Of a stretch of DNA of 32,459 nt, positions 17,993 through 25,732 are shown piece after piece. Numbering within the stretch: the stretch's first letter is position 1; each line of letters opens with the position of its first letter. The translations under genes were made by a program, and so were the position numbers. Below the pieces are notes generated by a model. The model made no database searches. It was not told the origin of the DNA and worked only from the letters and a program-made list of their open reading frames with translations. Origin of the DNA: CAKZNE01 sp964485405 (lineage in GTDB: Bacteria > Bacteroidota > Bacteroidia > Flavobacteriales > Schleiferiaceae); the NCBI GenBank assembly GCA_964485405.1, contig CAZAJG010000046.1, positions 1 through 32,459 of the forward strand, given 5' to 3'.

Positions 17993-18078
17993 AACAGTGT
18001 AAGAAAAAGTGCGGGTTTAGCCTCTAGAGTTTTACAGGCTGTCGCCAAAAACACTGTTAAACGTCATCAGATGATGAC
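17993..18078. promoter_or_regulatory. Inverted-repeat-rich regulatory region upstream of the NarL-type regulator
   Basis: AACAGTGT (17993-18000) and ACACTGTT (18051-18058) are perfect inverted copies 50 bp apart. Just beyond lies a palindrome, GTCATCA-GA-TGATGAC (18063-18078), with perfect 7-bp arms. They lie directly upstream of the candidate promoter at 17969, where operators for a dimeric regulator, possibly the NarL-type protein itself, would be expected. Confidence 0.35.
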
Positions 18079-18175
18079 ATCGCAAAACACACCCTCCATA
18101 TATAAGCTGAGAAAAGACTACTCAAGGCCTCTTAATCCTTTGACTGCTATAATCTTCACTTTTAAAACTCCACCT

Positions 18176-19009
18176 CTAAATCTGAAACTTCATTTCACTA
18201 ACAAAGTCAAGTTGCTCTGGAGTAAAGATTGAAATGTCATTCTGTTGATAGCGATTGTGCGACTTTGGTAATTGAGGTATCTCTCGAAGTTTGCTCTTTG
18301 TTCCTATATCCAGCTTAAGGTCACAAAAGGATAAAAGCCGATCTATTTCTTTGTTCGGTGTGGTACAAAAGTCTGTATAATTTAACAGCAAAAAACGATC
18401 GCCTAACTTTTCACCAAGTTCTAAAACACGCTGAGTAGATTTTATCCAGTATTCAAGTTGTTTATTGGCAAGTGCCTCTTTTGTTGTTGTATCTTCTAGT
18501 TCAATACCCAAATGCGAACCCCAGTTCAATAATTGTTGATGATTATCAGAGAATGCCATATCTAGACCATGCCTTAAAACATGTACATAAGATAAGTTTG
18601 GATAAAAAGAAATGAGCGAATCCAGAAAAAGATGTGTATTGGGCTCTTTCCAACCCCAGCTTTCACCAGCATTTAAAACACGCCTTTGAGCCAAATCTTG
18701 TTTTTTAACAACAGGTCTTTTTCGAGCTAATGATGGATTACTTTGAGCGGCCGCTTTCCAAAGCTCATAATCGGGATCTGAAATTGGTGTTCCTTTCATC
18801 AACTTTTCAAATAGCATAAATCTGGAATTTAGCTCTTGTATTGAAGCTTGCTTGAACCAAGCTGGGTTTTTAAAAAGTTGAGTAAAAAGAAGATTGTCGT
18901 TTGATGGATTTAGCGGTGCACCCATAAAAAGTCCAGAGTTCATTAAAACTTGAGCCACCGCCCGAGTTCCACTTCCACCCAAACCACCTATCGCAATTAT
19001 CCGTTCCAT
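18176..19009 (-). CDS. Sulfotransferase family protein
   Basis: 277 residues from the ATG at 19007-19009, chosen because it puts the family motif right at the N-terminus; the frame extends 18 codons further to a TTG at 19061-19063. MERIIAIGGLGGSGTRAVAQ is the 5'-phosphosulfate-binding P-loop typical of PAPS-dependent sulfotransferases, here in a GGxGGSGTR form. YVHVLRHGLDMAFSDN (about residue 140) matches the 3'-phosphate-binding R...S motif. It would transfer sulfate from PAPS to a hydroxyl or amino group of an unknown acceptor, perhaps a glycan or lipid. No membrane segment or signal peptide is present. It is a single gene transcribed away from the DUF4331 cluster. Confidence 0.75.
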   Translation of the reverse strand: MERIIAIGGLGGSGTRAVAQVLMNSGLFMGAPLNPSNDNLLFTQLFKNPAWFKQASIQELNSRFMLFEKLMKGTPISDPDYELWKAAAQSNPSLARKRPVVKKQDLAQRRVLNAGESWGWKEPNTHLFLDSLISFYPNLSYVHVLRHGLDMAFSDNHQQLLNWGSHLGIELEDTTTKEALANKQLEYWIKSTQRVLELGEKLGDRFLLLNYTDFCTTPNKEIDRLLSFCDLKLDIGTKSKLREIPQLPKSHNRYQQNDISIFTPEQLDFVSEMKFQI

Positions 19010-19229
19010 CCTTTTTACAACCAGATGGCTAATATCATCATTTTGGATTTTCCCTATATCCAAACATTAAAGGCACTACTAAATCAAATAGGTTAAAAGA
19101 ATAAGAATAAAAAACCACTCTAAATCAAATACTTACACCCCGTAAAAGGATAAATGTTAAAAAAAATGATGTTTCCTAAATCCAGTTAACCACTTCCTCT
19201 CGTAGGTATAACCAAATAAATAATCGATA

Positions 19230-19904
19230 ATGAAAACATCATTTAAACTATTCAACCGCAACGTACTTTTCGCCTTTGGCGGAATCGTTCTGTTCTCATC
19301 AATCTATTTGCTTGCTGCAGATCATATTGATGCACCAGGAGTGGCTAGCACCTCTTCTGACGTTACTGATTTTTACGCTTTTGAAAGCTTAGAATCTAGT
19401 TCCAATCTGGTTTTTGTAGCTAACCTTCAGGGTTTATTATCTCCGGGAGCTACTTCCACTACATCTTTTGATGAAGATGTAATGGTTGAGTTTAATATTG
19501 ATAATACAGGTGATTTGATAGAAGATCTTGTAATTCAATGTTATTTCGAAAACGGCCAAATGAAAGTTTACGGCCCTATAGAACCTAGCCGGACAGGAGT
19601 TACAAGTAAACTGGAAACTTCAAATTTATCGGTAACAGTAGATGTTACAGATTACCAAGAACAAGCCATGATCAATACGGCTAATGGAGTAAAGGCTTTT
19701 GCCGGACCTAGAGACGATCCCTTTTTCATGGATTTTGCTCAATATGGTGAAATCATCGCTGGAAATGCAAGCAGCTTTAATGATCCAGGAGCTGACACTT
19801 TTGCTGGGACTAATGTAATGTCTGTAGTGGTGGAAGTAGCTAAATCTCAAATTGGAGGTAGCGGCACAATCAACACTTGGGTAACCAGTAACAGAAAGCA
19901 ATAA
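19230..19904 (+). CDS. DUF4331-type secreted protein, N-terminal half
   Basis: 224 residues from an ATG at 19230. A signal peptide or anchor of about 30 residues (LFAFGGIVLFSSIYLLA) is followed by ADHIDAPG and SDVTDFYAFES, the Bacteroidota version of the DUF4331 opening (SHREAP...TDLYAF). AGPRDDPFFMDFAQYGEI and FAGTNVMSVVVEVAKSQI are the middle DUF4331 motifs. The chain then stops at INTWVTSNRKQ, where a full-length DUF4331 protein would go on to a GRP..NTV segment; that segment opens the next gene (after its lipoprotein signal). So the two neighbouring proteins look like one domain divided in two. The role of DUF4331 is not established. It is the first gene of a probable four-gene transcription unit ending at 24162. 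Confidence 0.8.
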   Translation: MKTSFKLFNRNVLFAFGGIVLFSSIYLLAADHIDAPGVASTSSDVTDFYAFESLESSSNLVFVANLQGLLSPGATSTTSFDEDVMVEFNIDNTGDLIEDLVIQCYFENGQMKVYGPIEPSRTGVTSKLETSNLSVTVDVTDYQEQAMINTANGVKAFAGPRDDPFFMDFAQYGEIIAGNASSFNDPGADTFAGTNVMSVVVEVAKSQIGGSGTINTWVTSNRKQ

Positions 19905-19933
19905 TCAACTCAATCTCAAAAACATTCTTGATA

Positions 19934-20485
19934 ATGAAAAATTTTATGAAATCAGCCTTAACCCTATTTAGTCTTGGCGTTATCGCTATATCCTTCACTT
20001 CTTGTGATAAGGATGATGATGGTAATACATCAACAAATAACGATACAACTATTCTGTTTGCTCAAGAGGATCAGGTAGGTCGTCCAGCCATTAATACGGT
20101 ATTTGTGCCTTCCGCTCAAAAAGACAATTTCAATACGTCTATTCCTTCTCAACAAGGAGCTATGTTTCAATCTACTTTCCAGTCTACCCTAATGGCTTTG
20201 AATCCAGGTTACACTACTAACCTTTTAGGTTTAGATGCGGCAGCATTTACTGGAGTTTTAGCTAGCGATGTACTTACTGTGTCTTTGGATGGAAAAACTA
20301 CTTTTTATGATGGCACCAATGTGCTTACAGGCAGGGCCTTAGATGATGACGTGGTAGACGTAGAGTTTATCCTTGTATTTGGTGGACCTGATGCTACCCA
20401 AAACCCAGGTTTAACATCAGATAACGTATCTCAAAATGACAAAGCTTTTTTGAGCAGCTTCCCATATTTGGCTGCTCCGTTTTAA
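19934..20485 (+). CDS. DUF4331-type lipoprotein, C-terminal half
   Basis: 183 residues from the ATG at 19934; the frame also reads from a TTG at 19928, but the ATG gives the normal lysine-bearing signal. The lipoprotein signal ends SFTSC and the mature chain starts CDKDDDG. A lysine followed by acidic residues close to the cysteine resembles the Bacteroidota lipoprotein export signal, so surface display is likely. After a short linker come QEDQVGRPAINTVFVP and, near the end, LTGRALDDDVVDVEFILVFG and FLSSFPYLAAP, which are the C-terminal DUF4331 motifs. Together with the gene before it (29 bp gap) it makes up one complete DUF4331 architecture. A strong terminator-like hairpin follows 6 bp after the stop. 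Confidence 0.8.
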   Translation: MKNFMKSALTLFSLGVIAISFTSCDKDDDGNTSTNNDTTILFAQEDQVGRPAINTVFVPSAQKDNFNTSIPSQQGAMFQSTFQSTLMALNPGYTTNLLGLDAAAFTGVLASDVLTVSLDGKTTFYDGTNVLTGRALDDDVVDVEFILVFGGPDATQNPGLTSDNVSQNDKAFLSSFPYLAAPF

Positions 20486-20491
20486 CCCCCG

Positions 20492-20524
20492 CAGAACCGG
20501 CATTCAAAGTGCCGGTTCTGTTTT
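20492..20524 (+). terminator. Strong intrinsic terminator or attenuator inside the DUF4331 cluster
   Basis: CAGAACCGGCA (20492-20502) and TGCCGGTTCTG (20510-20520) are perfect 11-bp arms around a 7-base loop, followed by TTTT. It comes 6 bp after the lipoprotein stop and 16 bp before the next start, so it may end most transcripts after the two DUF4331 genes and let a fraction through to the TPR and receptor genes. Confidence 0.8.
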
Positions 20525-20540
20525 CTAAAAACCTACTATT

Positions 20541-21827
20541 ATGAAAAAAACAATACCAACACTTGCCATCCTACTTGCAATCATTGTTATCAGTTTAAAT
20601 CGATATCTAGAAAACCGAGAAGTATTAAAAGCTTCAGATCTTAGCTCGTTTATAGATACGGAAGCAGAAATGGACGAAACCAACAATGAGGTAGCGTTTT
20701 GGAGCGAAAAACTAGAAAATCAAAAGCATTCCGTTACCTATAAATTGAAACTGGCCAGCGAACTAAGTAAAAGATTTAGAGCAGAAGGAAACATAAACGA
20801 TTTATTGAAGTCGGACTCTTTGTTAAAATCCTCTCTAAGCGCAAAATTAGGACTGGTGTCGGTGTACCATAGTTTATCCGCAAATGCCATTACCCAACAT
20901 CAATTTAAGGCCGCTTGGAATTATGCCAATGAAGCCTTGAAACTTGGTGAGAAAAAGGATGTATCTTATTTTTTACTATTTGACGCCTCCATGGAACTTG
21001 GCAGCTATTCTGAAGCCTCATCGTACCTAAACAAGCAAAAAAATCAAAACACTTTCGACTACTTATCCCGAAAGGCTAAACTGGCGGATAAAAATGGAAA
21101 CTTAGAAGAAGCGATAAGCTTGATGGAAAAGGCTTCGGACAGAGTGAAGGACAATCCTGAAATGCGTACATGGGCACTTTCTAACTTGGCTGATATGTAC
21201 GGTCATCAAGGGGAAATAGAGAAAGCTTATACCCACTACTTAAAAGTTTTAGACCATAACCCAACGCATTATCACTCCTTAAAGGGTTTGGCGTGGATTG
21301 CTTTTTCTCATGATTATAATACCTCAGCAGCTAAAGAAATTTTGGCTCACGTAGAAGCAAATACCAACGACCCTCAAGTGAAACTCCTTATGGCTGAGAT
21401 TAGCGAGTTTGAGCAGGACGAGGAATTACAATCGGCTTGGACTAAAAGTTACTATCAGCAAGTGGCTAGCGAACCTTACTCTCGCTTATATTCCAAATAT
21501 TTAATCCTTATTGAAGCAGAAGATCAACCACAAAAAGCTATAAAAAGAGCCACTACAGAATTAGAAAACCGCTCTACGCCCGAGGTTTATGCTTGGCTAG
21601 CTTGGGCCCATTCTAAAAACAACCAACACAAAGAGGCTTTGCAACTGATTTCTGAACACGTAATTGGAAATTCATTTGAACCGGAAATCCTCTATTTTAT
21701 GGGTGTTATTTATAAAAATAACAACATGAAAACCAAAGGTGATAAACTTTTAAAAGAAGCACTAGAAAGCAGATTTGAGCTAGGTCCTGTTACCACAGAA
21801 AAAATTAAAAAAGCATTAATGGCCTAA
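20541..21827 (+). CDS. Tetratricopeptide repeat protein, membrane-anchored or secreted
   Basis: 428 residues. The N-terminal hydrophobic segment (IPTLAILLAIIVISL, about residues 5-19) is a signal peptide or signal anchor, so the rest is probably periplasmic. The body is a chain of TPR-like helix pairs, for example FKAAWNYANEALKLGEK, NLEEAISLMEKASDRV, ALSNLADMYGHQGEIEKAYT and PEVYAWLAWAHSKNNQHKEA. It has no catalytic motif. TPRs are protein-binding scaffolds; between DUF4331 proteins and a TonB receptor it may be the periplasmic partner of one of them (inference). The start is ATG, 16 bp after the terminator-like hairpin; the downstream receptor gene begins 53 bp after the stop. Confidence 0.8.
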   Translation: MKKTIPTLAILLAIIVISLNRYLENREVLKASDLSSFIDTEAEMDETNNEVAFWSEKLENQKHSVTYKLKLASELSKRFRAEGNINDLLKSDSLLKSSLSAKLGLVSVYHSLSANAITQHQFKAAWNYANEALKLGEKKDVSYFLLFDASMELGSYSEASSYLNKQKNQNTFDYLSRKAKLADKNGNLEEAISLMEKASDRVKDNPEMRTWALSNLADMYGHQGEIEKAYTHYLKVLDHNPTHYHSLKGLAWIAFSHDYNTSAAKEILAHVEANTNDPQVKLLMAEISEFEQDEELQSAWTKSYYQQVASEPYSRLYSKYLILIEAEDQPQKAIKRATTELENRSTPEVYAWLAWAHSKNNQHKEALQLISEHVIGNSFEPEILYFMGVIYKNNNMKTKGDKLLKEALESRFELGPVTTEKIKKALMA

Positions 21828-21879
21828 TCCGCTTTTACAACAACAACACTACTTTTACAACCTACAATACTCCAAAAAC

Positions 21880-24162
21880 ATGCATTTTATTATTCAAAAC
21901 CCTACGAAATATAAGGCGAATCGTTTGCGCCTAATTCATTTTTTAATCTTCTCTATTTTATTCAGTTTTTCTTGCTTTTCGCAAGAGATTAAAGGCTCCA
22001 TATGGAGTGAAACTTCTGGGCTTGCCATTCCAAATGTGGATATCCAAGTTGTTGAAGTAAACAAAGGAGTAATCACTGATGAAAAGGGCTTATTTGAAAT
22101 CAAAAACTTGGAAACGAGACGGTACACACTGGAAATAAGTCACATTGGATTTAAAAGCATCACCAAAACGGTTGACCTCTCAAAAAGTGAGATGGTTCGC
22201 TTAAACCTAGTTCTGCAAACGAACCCTATTCAGTTAGAGGATGTAGAAATAAAACCAAGCTCTACAGATAACAATAAACAAATTTCGAGCTTAGATATTC
22301 AGTTGAAACCCATTAAAAATAGTCAGGAGGTGTTACAAATCGTTCCGGGCTTATTTATTGCTCAACATGCAGGTGGTGGTAAGGCAGAACAAATCTTTCT
22401 AAGAGGTTTTGATATTGATCATGGAACTGACATCGCTTTATCCGTGGACGGGATTCCTGTTAATATGGTTTCACATGCGCATGGTCAAGGATATGCAGAT
22501 CTTCATTTTGTGATTCCAGAAGCAATTGAAAATGTACGTTTTGACAAAGGCCCATTTTATGCAGAAATGGGGAATCTCAATACAGCTGGTTTTGCTGCTT
22601 TTAGAACGAAAAAGAAACTCTCCAACAACTTGGTAAAGTTCGAAGGTGGTCAATTTGGTACGTTTAGAGGTGTGGGAATGTTTAATCTACTTGATCCTGC
22701 AAAAGAATCCAGCCTCTATCTGGCTTCCGAATACCTTCACTCAGAAGGTTACTTTGAGAGTCCACAAAATCTAAATCGTTACAACCTCCTCACAAAGTAT
22801 TACGATCGAATTTCAACAAATCAATTGTTAGAACTATCCTTATCTGCTTTCAGAAGCAGCTGGAATGCCTCAGGTCAAATCCCAGAGAGAGCCGTTAAAA
22901 ATGGACTCATTTCTCGCTTTGGAGCTATTGATGACACCGAAGGAGGTAAAACCCAACGTTTTGATGCCAATGCACAGCTCACTACACAGCTGAATAATGG
23001 AGGGAGTTTAAAAAACCAAGTATATGCCTCTAAATATGACTTTCAATTGGTATCTAATTTTACTTTTTTTCTGGTTAACCCAGAAAGAGGCGATCAAATA
23101 ACTCAATCCGAAAATCGTTTAATTTTTGGTAGTAACAACAGCTACACCAAACGGTATACACTCTGGGGCTTACCAGCCAAAAGCAATTCTGGCTTAGGTT
23201 TTAGACATGATGATGTAAAAGATGTTCGTTTATCTAGAACTCAAAATAGAGATGAAATCATTCAAGATTTAGCATATGGCGATATTTTGGAAACCAATAT
23301 TCACACCTATACCGAAACGGAGGTTTACTTTACCCCAAGGTGGTCGTTAAATCTAGGACTACGCTATGATTTTTTCAACTTCTCTTATCTCGATAAACTA
23401 CAAGCTGATAATACCGAAACCTTGCAAGCTGGAATTGTAAGCCCAAAGGCACAATTGGGTTTTCAAGTAAAAGAGAATTTGGGTCTCTATTTAAAAGCAG
23501 GAACAGGTTTTCACTCGAACGATAGTAGAGCTGTTGTATCTCGATCAACAAATCAAATACTTCCTAGAGCCTATGGACTTGATTTAGGCGTAAACTGGAA
23601 AATAAATCCACGCTTGCTTTTTAATGCTGCTGTTTGGCAGTTAGACTTAGAACAGGAGTTTGTTTATGTAGGAGATGAAGGTATTGTAGAAGCAGGAGGT
23701 GCCAGCAGAAGAAGAGGTATTGATTTAGGCGTACGCTATCAAGTATTAAAAAGCTTGTCGTTTGATTTTGATATGAACTATGCAGACCCAAAAAGTAAAG
23801 ACGAAGAAGCCGGAAATAATTTTATTCCCTTAGCTCCCACTTTTACAAGTATTGGTGGAGTAACCTATAAAAAATCTGGATTTACAGGAAGTGTACGTTA
23901 CCGTTTTATGGACGATCGTGCAGCAAATGAAGATTATAGCTTAACCGCGAAAGGTTACTATTTAATAGATGTAAATCTTAAGTATCGTTTTGGCGCTTAC
24001 GAAATCGGCTTATCGGTTGAGAATGTATTAAATACAGAATGGAATGAGGCTCAATTTGAGACCGAATCACGTTTACAGAATGAATTACAACCCGTGAGTG
24101 AAATTCACTTTACTCCTGGAACTCCTTTTCAAGCTCGTGCATCAGTAGCTTATAGATTTTAG
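21880..24162 (+). CDS. TonB-dependent outer-membrane receptor with carboxypeptidase-regulatory-like N-terminal domain
   Basis: 760 residues. The signal peptide ends near residue 35 (FSCFSQ). Residues about 36-110 are a CarboxypepD_reg-like beta-sandwich (GLAIPNVDIQVVEVNKGVIT, the family's usual N-terminal extension). The plug follows at about 125-250 with LRGFDIDHGTDIALSVDG and then SHAHGQGYADLHFVIPE; H199, H201 and H209 with D207 make a histidine-rich surface that could bind metal. The remainder is a barrel ending PFQARASVAYRF with a terminal aromatic residue. It would take up an unknown substrate using TonB energy. It is last in the DUF4331/TPR unit and is followed by a very strong terminator. 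No SusD-like partner is adjacent, so a standard polysaccharide utilisation locus is unlikely. Confidence 0.88.
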   Translation: MHFIIQNPTKYKANRLRLIHFLIFSILFSFSCFSQEIKGSIWSETSGLAIPNVDIQVVEVNKGVITDEKGLFEIKNLETRRYTLEISHIGFKSITKTVDLSKSEMVRLNLVLQTNPIQLEDVEIKPSSTDNNKQISSLDIQLKPIKNSQEVLQIVPGLFIAQHAGGGKAEQIFLRGFDIDHGTDIALSVDGIPVNMVSHAHGQGYADLHFVIPEAIENVRFDKGPFYAEMGNLNTAGFAAFRTKKKLSNNLVKFEGGQFGTFRGVGMFNLLDPAKESSLYLASEYLHSEGYFESPQNLNRYNLLTKYYDRISTNQLLELSLSAFRSSWNASGQIPERAVKNGLISRFGAIDDTEGGKTQRFDANAQLTTQLNNGGSLKNQVYASKYDFQLVSNFTFFLVNPERGDQITQSENRLIFGSNNSYTKRYTLWGLPAKSNSGLGFRHDDVKDVRLSRTQNRDEIIQDLAYGDILETNIHTYTETEVYFTPRWSLNLGLRYDFFNFSYLDKLQADNTETLQAGIVSPKAQLGFQVKENLGLYLKAGTGFHSNDSRAVVSRSTNQILPRAYGLDLGVNWKINPRLLFNAAVWQLDLEQEFVYVGDEGIVEAGGASRRRGIDLGVRYQVLKSLSFDFDMNYADPKSKDEEAGNNFIPLAPTFTSIGGVTYKKSGFTGSVRYRFMDDRAANEDYSLTAKGYYLIDVNLKYRFGAYEIGLSVENVLNTEWNEAQFETESRLQNELQPVSEIHFTPGTPFQARASVAYRF

Positions 24163-24192
24163 AATTTGGTTTTGGTTGATAGTAGGTTGATT

Positions 24193-24232
24193 AAGAGTTG
24201 TATACTTCGGTATGCAGCTCTTTTTCTTTTTT
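24193..24232 (+). terminator. Strong intrinsic terminator with C(TTCG)G tetraloop
   Basis: AAGAGTTGTATAC (24193-24205) pairs with GTATGCAGCTCTT (24210-24222), 13 pairs including two G-T wobbles, closed by a TTCG tetraloop between C and G, the exceptionally stable UUCG type. TTTTTCTTTTTT follows. It ends the receptor transcript and lies 18 bp before the stop of the convergent anti-sigma gene. Confidence 0.9.
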
Positions 24233-24249
24233 GTTATTTTCAGGGGGTT

Positions 24250-25083
24250 TTAGCTGATTTTTCCAGCTACTTGCATCGCTTCTAGAGTAGGATTCTTACT
24301 TCCTCCCTTAGGCTCAATGGTTACGGCAAACATACTGGCTCCAGTTATATCCTTCATTTTAAGCAGATAGGAAGATCCTGCATCAAAAACGCCCATGTCT
24401 ACCGGTGCGCCTTCAACAATAGCCCACAGTTGGTATTGCTTTTCTTCTGGTAATTCTTGAAGGTTACCTGTATTTAAATAAGCTTCTTGCGTAGTGGAAT
24501 TCCAATATACATTGGCCGCTATAGATTGTGTTTCATCTATAGCGTTCATCTTTATTTTTTCAAAGTTTATGTTGCCTAAAACTTTCAAGTCATTCTCCAA
24601 TAAGTTCAAGCGTTGGTTTACTTGATCGTATTGATTTGAAATAAGCTGATTAGAAGTTTTTAAATCCAGTTGATCTTTTGAAGCAGCTTTCCATTTTTGT
24701 CTGTAATCGTAGGCCAGGTAAGAGCTGAAAAGACCAACTGTTAAAGATGCCGCCACCGCATAGGGCCACACTTTAGTATTTCTTTTGTTAACCGTTTGAA
24801 GTGGAATAACAGGTGCATGCTTAGCTTCTTCTCTATTCTGAACTTCGGCAGATTCATCACCTTCTTCTAGTTTAGAAAAGATATCGCCTTTTAGATTGGA
24901 TGGCGCTTTTATGGCTGTGTTTAGAGCCAGTTGTTCCAAACTTTCTTCGATCTGATTAAGCTCATTCTGAACTTCTGGATACGCTTTTAATATCATATCT
25001 ACCTCAGCACGTTCTTGATCTGTGAGCTGATCAAGCACATAAGATTCCAGTATTCCGGATGATATGTATTTTTCTATATCCAC
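24250..25083 (-). CDS. Anti-sigma factor, RskA family
   Basis: 277 residues with a GTG start, one base after the sigma-factor stop, so the two are translationally linked. The N-terminal cytoplasmic domain (1 to about 95; YISSGILESYVLDQLTDQER) is the sigma-binding part; it has no HxxxCxxC, so it is not a zinc-binding (ZAS) type. A transmembrane segment lies at about residue 106-124 (YAVAASLTVGLFSSYLAY), then a coiled coil and a periplasmic RskA-like domain (about 180-277; YWNSTTQEAYLNTGNLQELP, KQYQLWAIVEGAPVDMGVFD). Such proteins hold an ECF sigma factor at the membrane until a signal triggers release, often by proteolysis. It faces the DUF4331/receptor unit tail-to-tail. Confidence 0.9.
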   Translation of the reverse strand: MDIEKYISSGILESYVLDQLTDQERAEVDMILKAYPEVQNELNQIEESLEQLALNTAIKAPSNLKGDIFSKLEEGDESAEVQNREEAKHAPVIPLQTVNKRNTKVWPYAVAASLTVGLFSSYLAYDYRQKWKAASKDQLDLKTSNQLISNQYDQVNQRLNLLENDLKVLGNINFEKIKMNAIDETQSIAANVYWNSTTQEAYLNTGNLQELPEEKQYQLWAIVEGAPVDMGVFDAGSSYLLKMKDITGASMFAVTIEPKGGSKNPTLEAMQVAGKIS

Positions 25084-25084
25084 T

Positions 25085-25642
25085 TTAAATATTCTTTTTT
25101 TTCCGCAGATTCTTTAATGCTGCTCGCAATCTTGTTTTTACTGTTCCCAGTGGGATGTTAAATTCTTTCGACACTTCACTATGCGAAAAGCCTTCAAAAT
25201 AAACTCTTTTCAGCACAAATTGCTGATCTTCATCTAAGTCGTTCATCAATTCACGAACACCAATGCTTTCAACTTGCGATTGGGTATTCATGTCTGGATC
25301 TTTATATACGTAATTATCTATGGAATTGGTTTTCGAGGATTTCCTAATTTCTTTAGACCTTACTTTATCAATAGCCTCGTTCCGGGTCAGGTTTAGCATC
25401 CAGGTAAAAAAGCGCCCTTTAGAGGCATCGTACAATCCAATTTTGTTCCAAATCTTAAGGAACACATCTTGCACTACTTCTTTAGTTACATCCTCGTTGC
25501 CCACAATTCTAAAAGCTATACCATAGAGCGCATCCCCATATTTATCATATAAATAAGATAAGGCCTGCTTATCTCTATTCATAAGTCTTTGAATCAATTG
25601 ATCCTCAGCTAAATTTTTATCAGATGATAGGTTGCTCTTCAA
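25085..25642 (-). CDS. ECF RNA polymerase sigma factor (sigma-70 family)
   Basis: 185 residues. The start is a TTG at 25640-25642; the next in-frame ATG would remove part of region 2, so the TTG is preferred. Sigma region 2 spans about 22-95 (ALSYLYDKYGDALYGIAFRI, then KEVVQDVFLKIWNK and RFFTWMLNLTRNEAIDKVR). Region 4 spans about 125-180 (LDEDQQFVLKRVYFEGFSHS, then EVSKEFNIPLGTVKTRLR as the minus 35 helix-turn-helix). No region 1.1 or 3 is present, as usual for ECF factors. The partner is the anti-sigma gene that follows. Targets are unknown; the adjacent DUF4331/TPR/receptor unit is the obvious candidate, but I could not identify a shared promoter motif. Confidence 0.93.
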   Translation of the reverse strand: MKSNLSSDKNLAEDQLIQRLMNRDKQALSYLYDKYGDALYGIAFRIVGNEDVTKEVVQDVFLKIWNKIGLYDASKGRFFTWMLNLTRNEAIDKVRSKEIRKSSKTNSIDNYVYKDPDMNTQSQVESIGVRELMNDLDEDQQFVLKRVYFEGFSHSEVSKEFNIPLGTVKTRLRAALKNLRKKKNI

Positions 25643-25669
25643 GCTTGTGTTTAAAATAGTAAACGCCTA

Positions 25670-25695
25670 CGAAGGTAAATATAAATTATACTTCG
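25670..25695. promoter_or_regulatory. Candidate inverted repeat in the sigma-factor promoter region
   Basis: CGAAGGTA (25670-25677) and TACTTCG (25689-25695) form inverted arms of 7 pairs with one bulged G around an AT-only spacer, 28 bp upstream of the sigma-factor start. It could be an operator or a 5' UTR hairpin. Within it the minus strand reads TACCTTCG, one base off the Bacteroidota minus 7 consensus. Confidence 0.3.
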
Positions 25696-25732
25696 GCTAA
25701 AATTCCTACAAAGGGATGACGGTGGCTTTCCC

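Noticed and set aside
19230..24162. Polysaccharide utilisation locus (SusCD type)
   Set aside because: The receptor has no adjacent SusD-like lipoprotein, glycoside hydrolase or sulfatase; the neighbouring lipoprotein is a DUF4331 half.
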